A stretch of 64,000 bases of DNA. It comes from Actinoplanes derwentensis (lineage in GTDB: Bacteria > Actinomycetota > Actinomycetes > Mycobacteriales > Micromonosporaceae). The DNA lies in NCBI RefSeq assembly GCF_900104725.1, contig NZ_LT629758.1:3968001-4032000 (forward strand), read 5' to 3'. Positions 15,713 to 24,650 of this stretch are shown in pieces. A model generated the notes under the pieces. That model was not told the DNA's origin and did not search any database. It worked only from the letters and a program-made list of their open reading frames with translations. A program made the translations under genes and the position numbers. Position 1 is the stretch's first letter. Each line of letters begins with the position of its first letter.

Positions 15713-16666
15713 CTACCCGATGAGCTTGCCGCGCAACTCCGAGGCGAAGAAGTCGAGGAACCCGTCCGGATCAGGGCCGGCGTTCATCAGGACCACATGA
15801 TCAAAACCGGCCTTGGTGTACGACTGGACTGCCTCGACATACCCCCGCGGATCTGCCCCCACCACGAAGTTGGCCCGAATGTCGTCCTCGGTGACCGTCG
15901 CCGAAGCCGCCTCGAAGTTGACCGGGTTCGGCAGTTCGGCCATCACCTTCCATCCGGTGACCGCCCAGCGAGTGGTCCGGTGCGCCTCGGTGACCGCGAC
16001 CTGTTCGGTGGGCGCCCACGCCACCGCCACCTCCGCGTACCTCGGGCCAGTCCCGCCCTTCTCCACGAACGTGCTGACCAGCTCGGGATCCGGATCGGTG
16101 GCGAACAGCCCACTGCCGTGGGTGGCAGCCAGTTCGGCGGCGCGACGACCCCCGGCGGCGACCGCGATCGCCGGCAGTTCCGGCGGCAGGTCGAACACCC
16201 GGGCGTCCTCCAACTGCAGATACTTCCCTTCGTACGACTGATAGCCGCCCTGCCACAGCAGGTTGATGATGTCGAGGGCTTCGGTCAGGCGTTCGTGCCT
16301 TTCCCGGACGCTGCCGAAACCCTGGCCGACGACGTGCTCGTTGAGGCGTTCGCCCGAGCCGACACCGAGGGTGAACCGCCCGTCGGACAACAGGGCCAAG
16401 GTGGCGGCGGCCTGCGCGATGATCGCCGGGTGGTACCGCACGGTCGGGCAGGTCACCCCGGTCGCCAGGCCCAGCGTCTCGGTGCGGGCGGCGATGGCGC
16501 TCAGCACGTTCCACGCGAACGGCGAGTGGCCCTGCACGTCCAGCCAGGGGTGGTAGTGGTCGCTGATCTCGACGAAGTCGAACCCGGCCTGCTCGGCACG
16601 GATCGCTTGCCGAACGAGTTCCTTGGGGCCGAAGGCTTCGGCCGCGAGCTTGTACCCGATCTTCAT
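15713..16666 (-). CDS. F420-dependent oxidoreductase (glucose-6-phosphate-dehydrogenase-like LLM class)
   Basis: This 317-residue luciferase-like TIM barrel starts MKIGYKLAAEAFGPKELV. It has the family segments FDFVEISDHYHPW (about 29-41) and TGVTCPTVRYHPAIIAQAAA (about 70-89). FTLGVGSGERLNEHVVGQGF near 98-117 and the late VVLMNAGPDP complete the F420-binding pattern of the G6PDH-like subgroup (TIGR03557). It probably uses coenzyme F420 to oxidise or reduce a small substrate; which one is unknown. It is divergent from the FolP2-like gene across 50 bp containing a small GGGGC-AAAC-GCCCC hairpin. Confidence 0.9.
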   Translation of the reverse strand: MKIGYKLAAEAFGPKELVRQAIRAEQAGFDFVEISDHYHPWLDVQGHSPFAWNVLSAIAARTETLGLATGVTCPTVRYHPAIIAQAAATLALLSDGRFTLGVGSGERLNEHVVGQGFGSVRERHERLTEALDIINLLWQGGYQSYEGKYLQLEDARVFDLPPELPAIAVAAGGRRAAELAATHGSGLFATDPDPELVSTFVEKGGTGPRYAEVAVAWAPTEQVAVTEAHRTTRWAVTGWKVMAELPNPVNFEAASATVTEDDIRANFVVGADPRGYVEAVQSYTKAGFDHVVLMNAGPDPDGFLDFFASELRGKLIG

Positions 16667-16716
16667 ATGGCCCCGGTTCCCAGCGGTGAGCGGGGCAAAC
16701 GCCCCTGTTAGGGTCG

Positions 16717-17577
16717 GTGGTCGTGAACGAGCGGATCATCGGTGGACAGGCCTACGACTTCTCCCGCCGGGTCGTGGTGATGGCGATCGTGAACCGGACT
16801 CCCGACTCGTTCCACGACAAGGGCCGCACGTTCGCGCTGGAGAAGGCGACCGAGGCCGTCAAGCGGGCCGCTGACGACGGTGCCGACTGGATCGACATCG
16901 GCGGAGTGCCGTTCGCGCCCGGCCCCGAGGTGTCCGCAGCCGAGGAACTGGACCGGGTGATGCCGGTCGTGGAGGCCGCCCGTGGTCTGGCCGTCGTCTC
17001 GGTCGACACGTTCCGCCCCGAAGTGGCCCGCGCGGTGATCGAGGCGGGTGCCGGGGTCGTCAACGACACGTCCGGCCTGCGGGATCCGGCGATGGCCGAC
17101 GCCGTGGTGGGCACCAGCGCGCAGCTGGTGATCTGCCACAGCCTGGCGGCGCCGCGGACCACCTATCCGAGCCCGAAATACGGTGACGTGACCGCCGAGG
17201 TCGGCGACTTCCTACGGGCCCGGGTGGATCTCGCCCTGTCCCGGGGTGTCCGCCCGGACCAGATCATCATCGACCCGGGCCACGACCTGAACAAGAACAC
17301 CCACCACTCCCTCGAACTGACCCGGCGGCTGGACGAGATCGCGGCGATCGGTTACCCGATGCTGGCAGCGCTCAGCAACAAGGACTTCATCGGCGAGACC
17401 CTGGACCGCCCGCAGCAGGAACGGCTGGCCGGCACCCTGGCCACGGCGGTCTTCGCGATCCTGCGCGGCGCCCGGATCCTGCGTGTCCACGACGTCCGCG
17501 CCCACTTCGACGCGATCCGGATGACCGAGGCGATGCTGGGCTGGCGCGAGCCGGTTTACACCAGGCACAACCTTTAG
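16717..17577 (+). CDS. Dihydropteroate synthase paralogue (FolP2 type)
   Basis: This 286-residue TIM-barrel protein of the pterin-binding family aligns in pattern with mycobacterial FolP2. The first loop reads VNRTPDSFHDKG where true DHPS has NVTPDSFSDGG, and the second reads DIGGVPFAPGPEV where DHPS has DIGGESTRPG. Further blocks are VSVDTFRPEVARAVIEAGAG, VNDTSGLRDP, IIIDPGHDLNKNTHHSLELT and LAALSNKDFIGETL. Because the p-aminobenzoate-contact loop is altered, it may not make dihydropteroate; FolP2 proteins are thought to act in another pathway. Starts GTG 16717 or 16723 are both possible. Confidence 0.88.
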   Translation: MVVNERIIGGQAYDFSRRVVVMAIVNRTPDSFHDKGRTFALEKATEAVKRAADDGADWIDIGGVPFAPGPEVSAAEELDRVMPVVEAARGLAVVSVDTFRPEVARAVIEAGAGVVNDTSGLRDPAMADAVVGTSAQLVICHSLAAPRTTYPSPKYGDVTAEVGDFLRARVDLALSRGVRPDQIIIDPGHDLNKNTHHSLELTRRLDEIAAIGYPMLAALSNKDFIGETLDRPQQERLAGTLATAVFAILRGARILRVHDVRAHFDAIRMTEAMLGWREPVYTRHNL

Positions 17578-17578
17578 A

Positions 17579-18127
17579 TCATTGCCGGTACGGCAGGGTG
17601 CCCAGTAAATCGATCATCCACTGCGTCGGCGGCACGGCTTCCGGGCCGAGCACCCGCATCGCCCCCAGGACGGTGATCAGCATGCCGTGCGCGAAGAAGT
17701 CCCGAGCCTCCTCCGCTGAGCAGCTGGTCAGCACCTGGACCAGCAGGAACAGCTCGCCGTAACAGTCCCGGACCGCGTCGCCGAGACCCGGGTCGGACGC
17801 GGCGGCGAAGCCGTGCAGCAGCACCACGAGCAGGTCCCGCTCGTCGAGCAGTGTCTTGTAGGCGGCGCCCAGGCCGGCCAGGGTCGGGTCGGCCACCGCC
17901 GCGTCGCGCCAGATCTGCCCGACCCGGCCACCGGCGTGCCGCAGCGTCGCCAGGAACAGTTCCTGCTTGGTGCCGAAGAGGCGGATCACGTACGGCTGGG
18001 AGACCTCGGCTATCCGGGCCACCTGGTCGGTGGTGGTGCCCGCATAGCCGCCCTGGGCGAAAGCGGTCACGGCGGCCCGCACGATCTGAGCGTGACGTTC
18101 CTGAGCGGTGAGACGGGTCCGAACCAT
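17579..18127 (-). CDS. TetR-family repressor of the adjacent MFS pump
   Basis: This 182-residue protein has an HTH at about 10-55 (IVRAAVTAFAQGGYAGTTTD, then QVARIAEVSQPYVIRLFGTK). The C-terminal region is a helical ligand domain. It is divergent from an MFS exporter, and the 69-bp gap holds two related palindromes, so it most probably represses the pump and itself until a toxic ligand binds. Confidence 0.9.
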   Translation of the reverse strand: MVRTRLTAQERHAQIVRAAVTAFAQGGYAGTTTDQVARIAEVSQPYVIRLFGTKQELFLATLRHAGGRVGQIWRDAAVADPTLAGLGAAYKTLLDERDLLVVLLHGFAAASDPGLGDAVRDCYGELFLLVQVLTSCSAEEARDFFAHGMLITVLGAMRVLGPEAVPPTQWMIDLLGTLPYRQ

Positions 18128-18134
18128 GTTGACA

Positions 18135-18178
18135 GGTTATCAGTTGATGCTTAGCTTCTTTAGTTATCAGTCGATAAC
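18135..18178. promoter_or_regulatory. Paired TetR operators between regulator and MFS pump
   Basis: GTTATC-AGTC-GATAAC (18163-18178) is a perfect palindrome. A second, half-conserved copy (GTTATCAGTTGATGC) lies at 18136-18150. Both sit in the intergenic gap of the divergent TetR and MFS genes. Confidence 0.75.
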
Positions 18179-18196
18179 AACTTACCGGGGGAACAC

Positions 18197-19624
18197 GTGT
18201 CCACCACCACCAGACATCGCCCGTTCGGGCTGGTGATCGCCGCCGTCGGCATCCCGGCCTTCATGGGCGCGCTCGACAACCTGGTCGTCAGCACCGCGCT
18301 ACCGGTCATCCGCACCGAACTCGGGGCCTCGATCTCCGACCTGCAGTGGTTCGTCAACGCGTACACGCTGCCGTTCGCCGCCTTCCTGCTCACCGCCGCC
18401 GCACTCGGCGACCGCCTCGGCCGCCGCCGGGTCTACCTGGCCGGCATCGCCCTGTTCACCGTCGCCTCCGCGGCGGCCGCCCTGGCCAGCGAACCGTGGC
18501 AGCTCACCGCGGCACGCGCCGTTCAGGGCATCGGCGGCGCCGCCATCGCACCGCTCTCGCTGACCCTGCTGGCCGGAGCCGTACCGGACCGGCTGCGCAA
18601 CGCGGCCGTCGGCATCTGGGGTGGCATCACCGGCCTCGGCGTCGCGGTCGGGCCGGTGGTCGGCGGCGCGGTCGTCGATGGCCTCACCTGGAACTGGATC
18701 TTCTGGGTCAACGTGCCGATCGGCGTCGTCGCACTGATCCTGGCCGCCGTGGTGCTCGACGAATCCCGCGGCGGAGCCCGGCGCCTCGACCCGCTCGGCC
18801 TGCTGCTCTCGGCCGGCGGCATGCTGCTGCTGATCTGGGGCATCGTCGACGGCCCCGACCGCGGCTGGACCACCGGCCGGGTGCCGGTCATGCTCGTCGG
18901 CGGCGTCACGCTGCTCGCCGGATTCCTGCTCTGGCAGGTCCGCAACCGCACCCCGATGCTGCCGTTGACTCTCTTCCGTTCCCGTTCGTTCAGCCTGGTC
19001 AACGTGGTGTCGCTGACGTTCTCGGCGGGAGCGTTCGGCTCGGTCTTCCTGCTCGCGCAGTTCTTCCAGGTCACCCAGGGTCTGAGCCCTCTCGAATCCG
19101 GGCTGCGCACCCTGCCGTGGACCGCCGCCCCGATGATCGTGGCACCGTTGGCCGGAATCTTCGGGGCCCGGCTGGGCGTCCGCAATCTGGTCGTCGCCGG
19201 TCAGTTCCTGCTGGCCGCCGGCCTGCTCTGGGTCGGCCTGGTCCTCTCCACCGACGCGGTCTACATCGACTTCATCGGCGCGTTCCTGCTGGCCGGCATC
19301 GGGATGGGCCTGACCTTCGCACCGATCAGCACGATCACCCTGGCCAGCGTCTCCGCCCAGCAGCGGGGCGTGGCGTCCGGCACCAACAACACGGTCCGCG
19401 AGTTCGGGGTGGCGGCCGGAGTGGCGGCGCTGTCGTCGGTCTTCAGCACGTACGGCGGGTTCGCGAACCCGCAGGACTTCGTGGACGGCGCGGTCCCCGG
19501 GGTACTGGTGGGCGCGGCGATCCTGACGGTCGGCGCCCTGGTCGCGGTCCTGCTCCCCCGCGACGCGGCGATCCCGGCGGCCGCCCCGGCGGAACCGATC
19601 GCCGAGCCCAGCCCAGCGCTCTGA
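18197..19624 (+). CDS. MFS drug exporter, DHA2 (EmrB/QacA) type
   Basis: This 475-residue protein has about 14 hydrophobic helices. Motif D1 is ALDNLVVSTALPVI, motif A is GDRLGRRRVYLAGI, motif C-like is GVAVGPVVGGAVVDGLTWNWIFWVN, and the late NNTVREFGVAAGVAAL is typical of the 14-TM DHA2 group. It is a proton-driven efflux pump of the inner membrane. Start GTG 18197 follows ACCGGGGGAACAC. It is probably repressed by the divergent TetR. Substrate unknown. Confidence 0.93.
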   Translation: MSTTTRHRPFGLVIAAVGIPAFMGALDNLVVSTALPVIRTELGASISDLQWFVNAYTLPFAAFLLTAAALGDRLGRRRVYLAGIALFTVASAAAALASEPWQLTAARAVQGIGGAAIAPLSLTLLAGAVPDRLRNAAVGIWGGITGLGVAVGPVVGGAVVDGLTWNWIFWVNVPIGVVALILAAVVLDESRGGARRLDPLGLLLSAGGMLLLIWGIVDGPDRGWTTGRVPVMLVGGVTLLAGFLLWQVRNRTPMLPLTLFRSRSFSLVNVVSLTFSAGAFGSVFLLAQFFQVTQGLSPLESGLRTLPWTAAPMIVAPLAGIFGARLGVRNLVVAGQFLLAAGLLWVGLVLSTDAVYIDFIGAFLLAGIGMGLTFAPISTITLASVSAQQRGVASGTNNTVREFGVAAGVAALSSVFSTYGGFANPQDFVDGAVPGVLVGAAILTVGALVAVLLPRDAAIPAAAPAEPIAEPSPAL

Positions 19625-19637
19625 GCCACGCGTTCGG

Positions 19638-20948
19638 TCAGTGTGGGCTGATGCGCCAGCGCAGGAGGTGGCCATCGGTGAGGGCGGCCAGCTCGCCGGT
19701 GCCGCGGTGGTGATGGCTCGGGGTGAAACCGGGGATACGGCCGGTTCGGGCGCCGGTGAACGGATCCCAGATCTCCAGGCCGTCGGGGCCGGCGGCGTAC
19801 AGCCGCCGGCCGGAACTGAACAGAGCGCCCCGCGGGCCGGCGAACGTCTGCACCTCCCGGCCGCTGGTCGCGTCGAAGATCCGCACCCCGGCCAGGGCCT
19901 CGGCCTCGTCGCCGATGCCGCTGAGCGCCAGCAGATCGTCGCCGATCCAGCGCATCGGGGTGTTCCAGTCGAACCGCTGGCACAGCCACTGGCGACTGGC
20001 GCCGGTGTCGGACTCCCACACGTCCCGGCTGAGCCACCGTTCGAGATCCCACAGGTACGGCACACCGAACGGACTCCACGCCCAACTGTCGTCGGCGATC
20101 CACCGGCCGCCCGCCGAGACGGCCAGGGCGCCGCGGTAGAGGCCGGCGAACTCCGCCGGATCCCCCGCCGGTTCCCGGGCGGTGAGCAGGCGACCGGTGG
20201 CCGCGTCACTGATGTCGAGCCGGTTCCAGGAGGTGCGGTGCACCACGACGGTACGGCCCGCGTGCTCGGTGAAGGCCAGCGAGAACGGTACGTGCTCGGC
20301 CCGGTTGCCGGTGTTGTCCAGCTTCAGTGTCACCTTGCCGGCGGTCAGGTCGATCACCTCGCCGTACCGGCCGAAGTCGTTGACGACCGCCGCGAACCGG
20401 CCGTCCGCGGAGGTGTGCAGGCGCGGGCGCACCTTCGTGTTGTCCCGTTCCCTGGGCACCCGCGTCCGCGCCAGCCACTGGGACGGCCCCGGCCAGCGGG
20501 ACGACGGGTTGTCCGCGTCGAAACTGATCAGCCACCGGGAGTCGGTGAGCAGCAGCCAGACCGATCGCTGGTCGCCGGTCGGCAGTGGTGCCATCGCCGG
20601 CACGGTGTGCAGGAAACCCGGCAGCCGGGTGGCGACGACGGCCGGATCGACGGGTTCCGGCCGGTCGACGATGCCGGGTTCGCCACGCCAGCCGGTACAG
20701 GAACCGGCCTCGGCGTCGTCGTACGACGCCACGCAGCCCTCGCAGGCGACCGCGAGCCGCACCGGGGTGCCCTGCTGCCGGGCCAGGTCACAGGGTTCGC
20801 AGCACAGATCCGCCTCGATACCCCGGCCGGTCAACAGCCGGATGTAGTCGATCTCGTCGTCCTCGCCGGGCGACAACAGGTGGGGACAGAGGCGACTGCG
20901 GCCGGCGTACGCGGCGTGCCCGCAAGCAAGGGTGTCCACGGTGGCCAT
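19638..20948 (-). CDS. Cys/His-rich domain plus beta-propeller-like protein, unknown function
   Basis: This 436-residue cytosolic protein has an N-terminal segment (about 8-75) with CGH, CPH, CCEPCD and CEGC clusters, suggesting one or two zinc sites. From about residue 95 onwards Trp- and Asp-rich repeats (SVWLLLTDSRWLISFDAD, GRFAAVVNDFGRYGEVIDL, GLEIWDPFTGARTGRI) look like WD40/propeller blades. I know no named family with this order. It stands alone, 13 bp from the convergent MFS gene. Possibly a sensor or scaffold; not assigned. Confidence 0.75.
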   Translation of the reverse strand: MATVDTLACGHAAYAGRSRLCPHLLSPGEDDEIDYIRLLTGRGIEADLCCEPCDLARQQGTPVRLAVACEGCVASYDDAEAGSCTGWRGEPGIVDRPEPVDPAVVATRLPGFLHTVPAMAPLPTGDQRSVWLLLTDSRWLISFDADNPSSRWPGPSQWLARTRVPRERDNTKVRPRLHTSADGRFAAVVNDFGRYGEVIDLTAGKVTLKLDNTGNRAEHVPFSLAFTEHAGRTVVVHRTSWNRLDISDAATGRLLTAREPAGDPAEFAGLYRGALAVSAGGRWIADDSWAWSPFGVPYLWDLERWLSRDVWESDTGASRQWLCQRFDWNTPMRWIGDDLLALSGIGDEAEALAGVRIFDATSGREVQTFAGPRGALFSSGRRLYAAGPDGLEIWDPFTGARTGRIPGFTPSHHHRGTGELAALTDGHLLRWRISPH

Positions 20949-21144
20949 TGTGCGGGGCGGCGGCCAGCGGGCCCGGAAAACAGCCTGTTGCGCGTCGGCA
21001 ACATGGCTGCAACGATGGCCTTCGATTCTGCGCCGTCCGGTCAGCGCGAGTCACCGGCCTCCGTCCTCGGCCGATGATCCACGCATCGCTCTCCCCGGTC
21101 CGGACGACGACGAATCCCGCCGGCCTCCCCCGGCGCAGCTGTAC

Positions 21145-21178
21145 GAACGTGTGCCGGCCTTCCGACCGGCACACGTTC
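21145..21178 (-). terminator. Strong hairpin terminator
   Basis: A 13-bp perfect stem (GAACGTGTGCCGG at 21145-21157 pairing with 21166-21178) has an 8-base loop and lies 23 bp beyond the stop of the large secreted propeller gene on the minus strand. There is no long T tract, so it may act as a Rho-assisted or actinobacterial I-shaped terminator. Confidence 0.7.
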
Positions 21179-21200
21179 AGCTGTGATGAGCCAGCCAGCT

Positions 21201-23054
21201 TTAGCCAATCTGCACCCAGACGTCGTCCAGGGTGCCGTGGAACTGGTCGTTGTTGCGGCCTACGCCCTTGCCGCCGATGGTGATCGGGTGGCTGGTGTCC
21301 ACGGACAGGGCTTCCGGGATCGTCGTCGTCGATTCGGTGCGGCCGTCGACCAGGATCGTCAGGGCCGGGCCGATGCGGCGGCACTCCAGACTGTGCCATC
21401 GGCCGTCGGCCACCGTCGTCCGGCTGTGGACCACGTGCACTGTGCCGGCCACGTCGCTCATGCCGCAGCTGGGCTTACCGGACAGACCGTCGACCTGCAG
21501 TTTGTACTGTCCACCCCCGGTCGAGTAACCCTTCTGCAGGATGTTCTCGCCCCGTCCGGTCTCGGTGGGTGAGAGCAGGACTCCGGCCCCGTACCGCAGC
21601 GGTCCGGTCCCGGGGTTGAGACCGGTGGCATCGCCGGCCCGGAGGACGAGGCGCGGGCAGTCACCACCGGCGCATTTGGCGGGGAAGCCGATGGCGTGCC
21701 CGCGGCCGTGCGGGACCATCCGGGGCGTGCCGCCGTTGCGGGTGACCGCGCGCAGCAGGTGCCCGTGCCCGGATCCGTCGTCGTAGGTGCCGTCGGCGAC
21801 GGTGCTGTCGAAGTTGTACGCCGCGACGTGACCGGGCGAGGCCTGCCGGTACGCCGGGGCGTGACCGGCAGCGGTCCTCTCCAGGGGTGGGGTGACGCCG
21901 TGGAACTCGACGTACCGCTTCCGGATCAGGCCGCTGACCAGGGTGAAGTCGCCGACCGCGCTGACCGATCCGAGCCGGGCGCTGGCGGCGAGCTGACGGG
22001 TCCCGGCCACCCCGTTGGCCTGGGGTGCCCAGCCGAGCAGGTTACCGTCGCGGTCGACGGCGGCGAGTTTGCCCCGCGCCACCGAACCGTCGGTGCAGAT
22101 GCCGCGGGCCCCGTTGTTGGTGGTGGTGCAGGCCTTGTCGAAGTGGCCGCCCACGTAGATCGTGCCGTCGAGCACAGTGATCGCCTGGGCGTCGCCGTCG
22201 AAGACCCGGGTCCAGCGGGTCTGGCCGTCCCGGTTGTAGGAGACGGCCCGCCCGCCCTGCCCGCCGAGTGCCGCGTAGACACCGTCGTCGTCGGCGGCCA
22301 GCGCGAACACCTGGGACACCGGTTTCGGCTGGAAGCGCCGGTCCAGTTCGCCGGTGACCGGGTGCACGGCGGTGAGCCGCAGACTGGAACTGACGTCGTT
22401 GGTCTTGTGGAAACTGCCGCCGACGTAGATCCGGTCGCTGCTGACGGCGAGCGCGTTCACGGTGTCGTCGGTGGCCGGGCGCCAGGCGGGGTCGAGGTTT
22501 CCGGTGGTGGCGTCGAAGGCGGCGAGGTTGGCACGTGGCACGCCGTCGACCGCGGCGATCCGCCCGCCGAGGTAGATCCGGCCGTGCCCGGCGGCGATGG
22601 CGTTGGGCTGGCCGAACACGGTGTGGCGCAGTGCGGTGACCCGGCCGTCGGTGCTGTTGATGCCGGCTACCGCGTCCCGGGACTCGCCGTTGATCATGTC
22701 GAAGTCGCCGGTCGCGTAGACGACGCCGTCCGCCACGGCGAGCGCGCGCACGTTGGCGTCGGCGGTGGGCCGCCAGTCCTTCAGGGCTCCGGTGCGGGCG
22801 TCGAAAGCGGCGAGCCGGGTACGCGGGCTGTTGCGGCCGTTGACCGAGGCGAGGGTGAAGTCGCCGCCGACGTAGACGGTGTCGTCGGCGTAGGCGACCG
22901 CGTACACGGGGCCGTTGAACGACGGGGACGAGGACGGTTCGGAGGACACGACCTCGGCGGACGCCGTACCCCCGGCGGCGGCGATGATCGTCGCGACCGC
23001 GGTGGTCAGCACACGGCGCAGCGCTTTTTTACCAATTCTGGGGATATGTGCCAC
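21201..23054 (-). CDS. Secreted beta-propeller protein with C-terminal LamG domain
   Basis: This 617-residue protein has a signal peptide at 1-33 (Lys/Arg-rich start, hydrophobic core, GGTASA cleavage). Residues about 45-390 hold six to seven repeats of the kind 'VYVGGDFTLASVNG...LAAFDARTGAL', a WD40/PQQ-like propeller of the DUF5122 type. Residues about 415-617 form a concanavalin-like LamG domain (VAAYNFDSTVADGTYDDGSG, later LDDVWVQIG). It is probably extracellular and carbohydrate- or wall-binding. A terminator follows. The divergent upstream neighbour on the other side is a TetR gene on the same strand. Confidence 0.85.
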   Translation of the reverse strand: MAHIPRIGKKALRRVLTTAVATIIAAAGGTASAEVVSSEPSSSPSFNGPVYAVAYADDTVYVGGDFTLASVNGRNSPRTRLAAFDARTGALKDWRPTADANVRALAVADGVVYATGDFDMINGESRDAVAGINSTDGRVTALRHTVFGQPNAIAAGHGRIYLGGRIAAVDGVPRANLAAFDATTGNLDPAWRPATDDTVNALAVSSDRIYVGGSFHKTNDVSSSLRLTAVHPVTGELDRRFQPKPVSQVFALAADDDGVYAALGGQGGRAVSYNRDGQTRWTRVFDGDAQAITVLDGTIYVGGHFDKACTTTNNGARGICTDGSVARGKLAAVDRDGNLLGWAPQANGVAGTRQLAASARLGSVSAVGDFTLVSGLIRKRYVEFHGVTPPLERTAAGHAPAYRQASPGHVAAYNFDSTVADGTYDDGSGHGHLLRAVTRNGGTPRMVPHGRGHAIGFPAKCAGGDCPRLVLRAGDATGLNPGTGPLRYGAGVLLSPTETGRGENILQKGYSTGGGQYKLQVDGLSGKPSCGMSDVAGTVHVVHSRTTVADGRWHSLECRRIGPALTILVDGRTESTTTIPEALSVDTSHPITIGGKGVGRNNDQFHGTLDDVWVQIG

Positions 23055-23131
23055 ATCGGGGACTAACTTCCGAGATCCGCAAAAGTGGCGGCGGGACTAT
23101 GCTCCCCCGTACGCCATCGAAGGTGTTGATC

Positions 23132-23668
23132 TCAGGGTCGAAAGCCCTGGATGGCCAGGGCGGCGAAGCGGCGGGACTCGTCCGGGCGCAAGCCGCTGTT
23201 GGCCCGCATGACCAGCACGAAGTCCTCGACGGTGAAGTCCGGGCGCAACTCTCCCGCGGCCTTGGCGCGGGCGGCGAGAACGGCGACTCCACGGTAACCG
23301 TGCTCCATAGCGGCCGCCCGGTCGATGGCCTGCGGATAGGCGGCCAGGAACGCCGCGGTGAACCCGCGGTCCCGGGCGTGCAGCTCGAAGATCTGCTCGA
23401 TCAGGCCGCGGAAGCCCCGCCCCGGATCGGGGTCGGCGAGGGCCCGGTCCACCGCCTGGGAACAGGCCTGGTTCTGCTCCTCGAACGCCTCAGTGACCAG
23501 CGACTCCTTGGTGGGGAAGCGCCGGTAGAGCGTGGCCGGGCCGACGTCGGCTCGACGGGCGATCTCGCGCATCGGCACGTCGAGGCCCTCGGCGGCGAAC
23601 AGCTCCCGGGCCGCCGCCAGGATCCGCTCCCGGTTGTCGCGGGCGTCGGAGCGCAGCGTCTGAATCAT
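23132..23668 (-). CDS. TetR-family regulator of the adjacent oxidoreductase
   Basis: This regulator has about 178 residues from ATG 23668 (GTG 23680 also plausible; the longer open frame upstream is not TetR-like). The HTH spans residues 12-60 (RERILAAARELFAAEGLDVP, EIARRADVGPATLYRRFPTK). The C-terminal helices match the common TetR_C group. It is divergent from an NADP-dependent oxidoreductase, with a perfect 15-bp palindrome in between, indicating control of both genes. Confidence 0.9.
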   Translation of the reverse strand: MIQTLRSDARDNRERILAAARELFAAEGLDVPMREIARRADVGPATLYRRFPTKESLVTEAFEEQNQACSQAVDRALADPDPGRGFRGLIEQIFELHARDRGFTAAFLAAYPQAIDRAAAMEHGYRGVAVLAARAKAAGELRPDFTVEDFVLVMRANSGLRPDESRRFAALAIQGFRP

Positions 23669-23686
23669 CTTCACCGTCACGACTCT

Positions 23687-23701
23687 CACTTTAGCCAAGT
23701 G
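23687..23701. promoter_or_regulatory. Palindromic TetR operator
   Basis: CACTT-TAGCC-AAGTG is a perfect inverted repeat between the divergent TetR (start 23668) and the oxidoreductase (start 23730). Confidence 0.6.
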
Positions 23702-23729
23702 GACGGGGTGTTCCGGATAGTGTCCGGGC

Positions 23730-24650
23730 ATGAGAGCACTGCAGTTCTTCGAGTACGGGCCCGCCGACGTGCTGCGGGTCACCGAGATCCCCGAGCCGCA
23801 CCCGGGACCGGGCGAGATCCGGATCGCCGTCCGCACGTCCGGTGTCACCCCGGCGGACTGGAAACTGCGCTCCGGCGCCCTTCAGCACCGCCTCCCCCTG
23901 CCGCTGCCGCACGCCCTCGGGGTCGACGCGGCCGGTGTCGTCGACGAGATCGGTGCCGGGGTGACCGGGGTCGCGCCCGGCGACGAGGTGTACGGCATGA
24001 CCGACCTGGCCCGGCTGGGCGGCGCCAACGCCGAGTACGCAGTCCTGAACCTGTGGGCGGCCAAACCGGCGGCACTGAGCTGGGAACAGGCCGGTGGCGC
24101 CGCCGCCAACACCGAGACGGCGGTACGGGTACTCGACCTGTTGACGATCACCGGCGGTGACACTCTGCTGGTCGAGGGCGCCGCCGGTGGGGTCGGCACT
24201 CTGGCGATCCAGCTGGCCCGGGCTCGCGGCGCGCGGGTGATCGGCACGGCGAGTGCTCACAACCACGAGTTCCTCGCCGGGCTCGGTGCCGAACCGGTCA
24301 CCTACGGTCCGGGTCTGGCCGGGCGGCTCGGTGGTCCGGTGGACGCGGTGTTCGACTGTGCGGGTTCCGGGTCGCTGGCCGAGCTGGTCACGGTCGCGGG
24401 CGGGCCGGGCCGGGTGGTGACCATCGCCGACTTCACCGCACCGGAGCACGGTGTCCACATGTCGCGATCGGCCGGGCCGGGCGCGGACCCGCAGTCCCGG
24501 GACGCCCTGTCCGTCGCCGCGCGGCTGGCCGGCGAGGGGCGGTTCACAGTGCCGCTGGCCGGGGTCTTTCCGCTGAACGAGGCGGCCGCGGCACACCGGC
24601 TCGGCGAGACCGGCCACGCCTGCGGCAAGATCGTCCTGTCAGTCGGCTGA
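23730..24650 (+). CDS. NADP-dependent quinone-oxidoreductase-like MDR protein
   Basis: This 306-residue medium-chain dehydrogenase has an N-terminal GroES-like domain (FFEYGPADVLRVTEIPEPHP, then GVDAAGVVDEIGAGVTGVAPG). The Rossmann segment is LLVEGAAGGVGTLAIQLARA near residues 148-167, the AxxGxxG nucleotide motif of zinc-free quinone oxidoreductases. No zinc ligands are visible. It probably reduces quinones or enones with NADPH and is induced through the divergent TetR. Its last 12 bp overlap the convergent TetR at 24639. Confidence 0.92.
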   Translation: MRALQFFEYGPADVLRVTEIPEPHPGPGEIRIAVRTSGVTPADWKLRSGALQHRLPLPLPHALGVDAAGVVDEIGAGVTGVAPGDEVYGMTDLARLGGANAEYAVLNLWAAKPAALSWEQAGGAAANTETAVRVLDLLTITGGDTLLVEGAAGGVGTLAIQLARARGARVIGTASAHNHEFLAGLGAEPVTYGPGLAGRLGGPVDAVFDCAGSGSLAELVTVAGGPGRVVTIADFTAPEHGVHMSRSAGPGADPQSRDALSVAARLAGEGRFTVPLAGVFPLNEAAAAHRLGETGHACGKIVLSVG

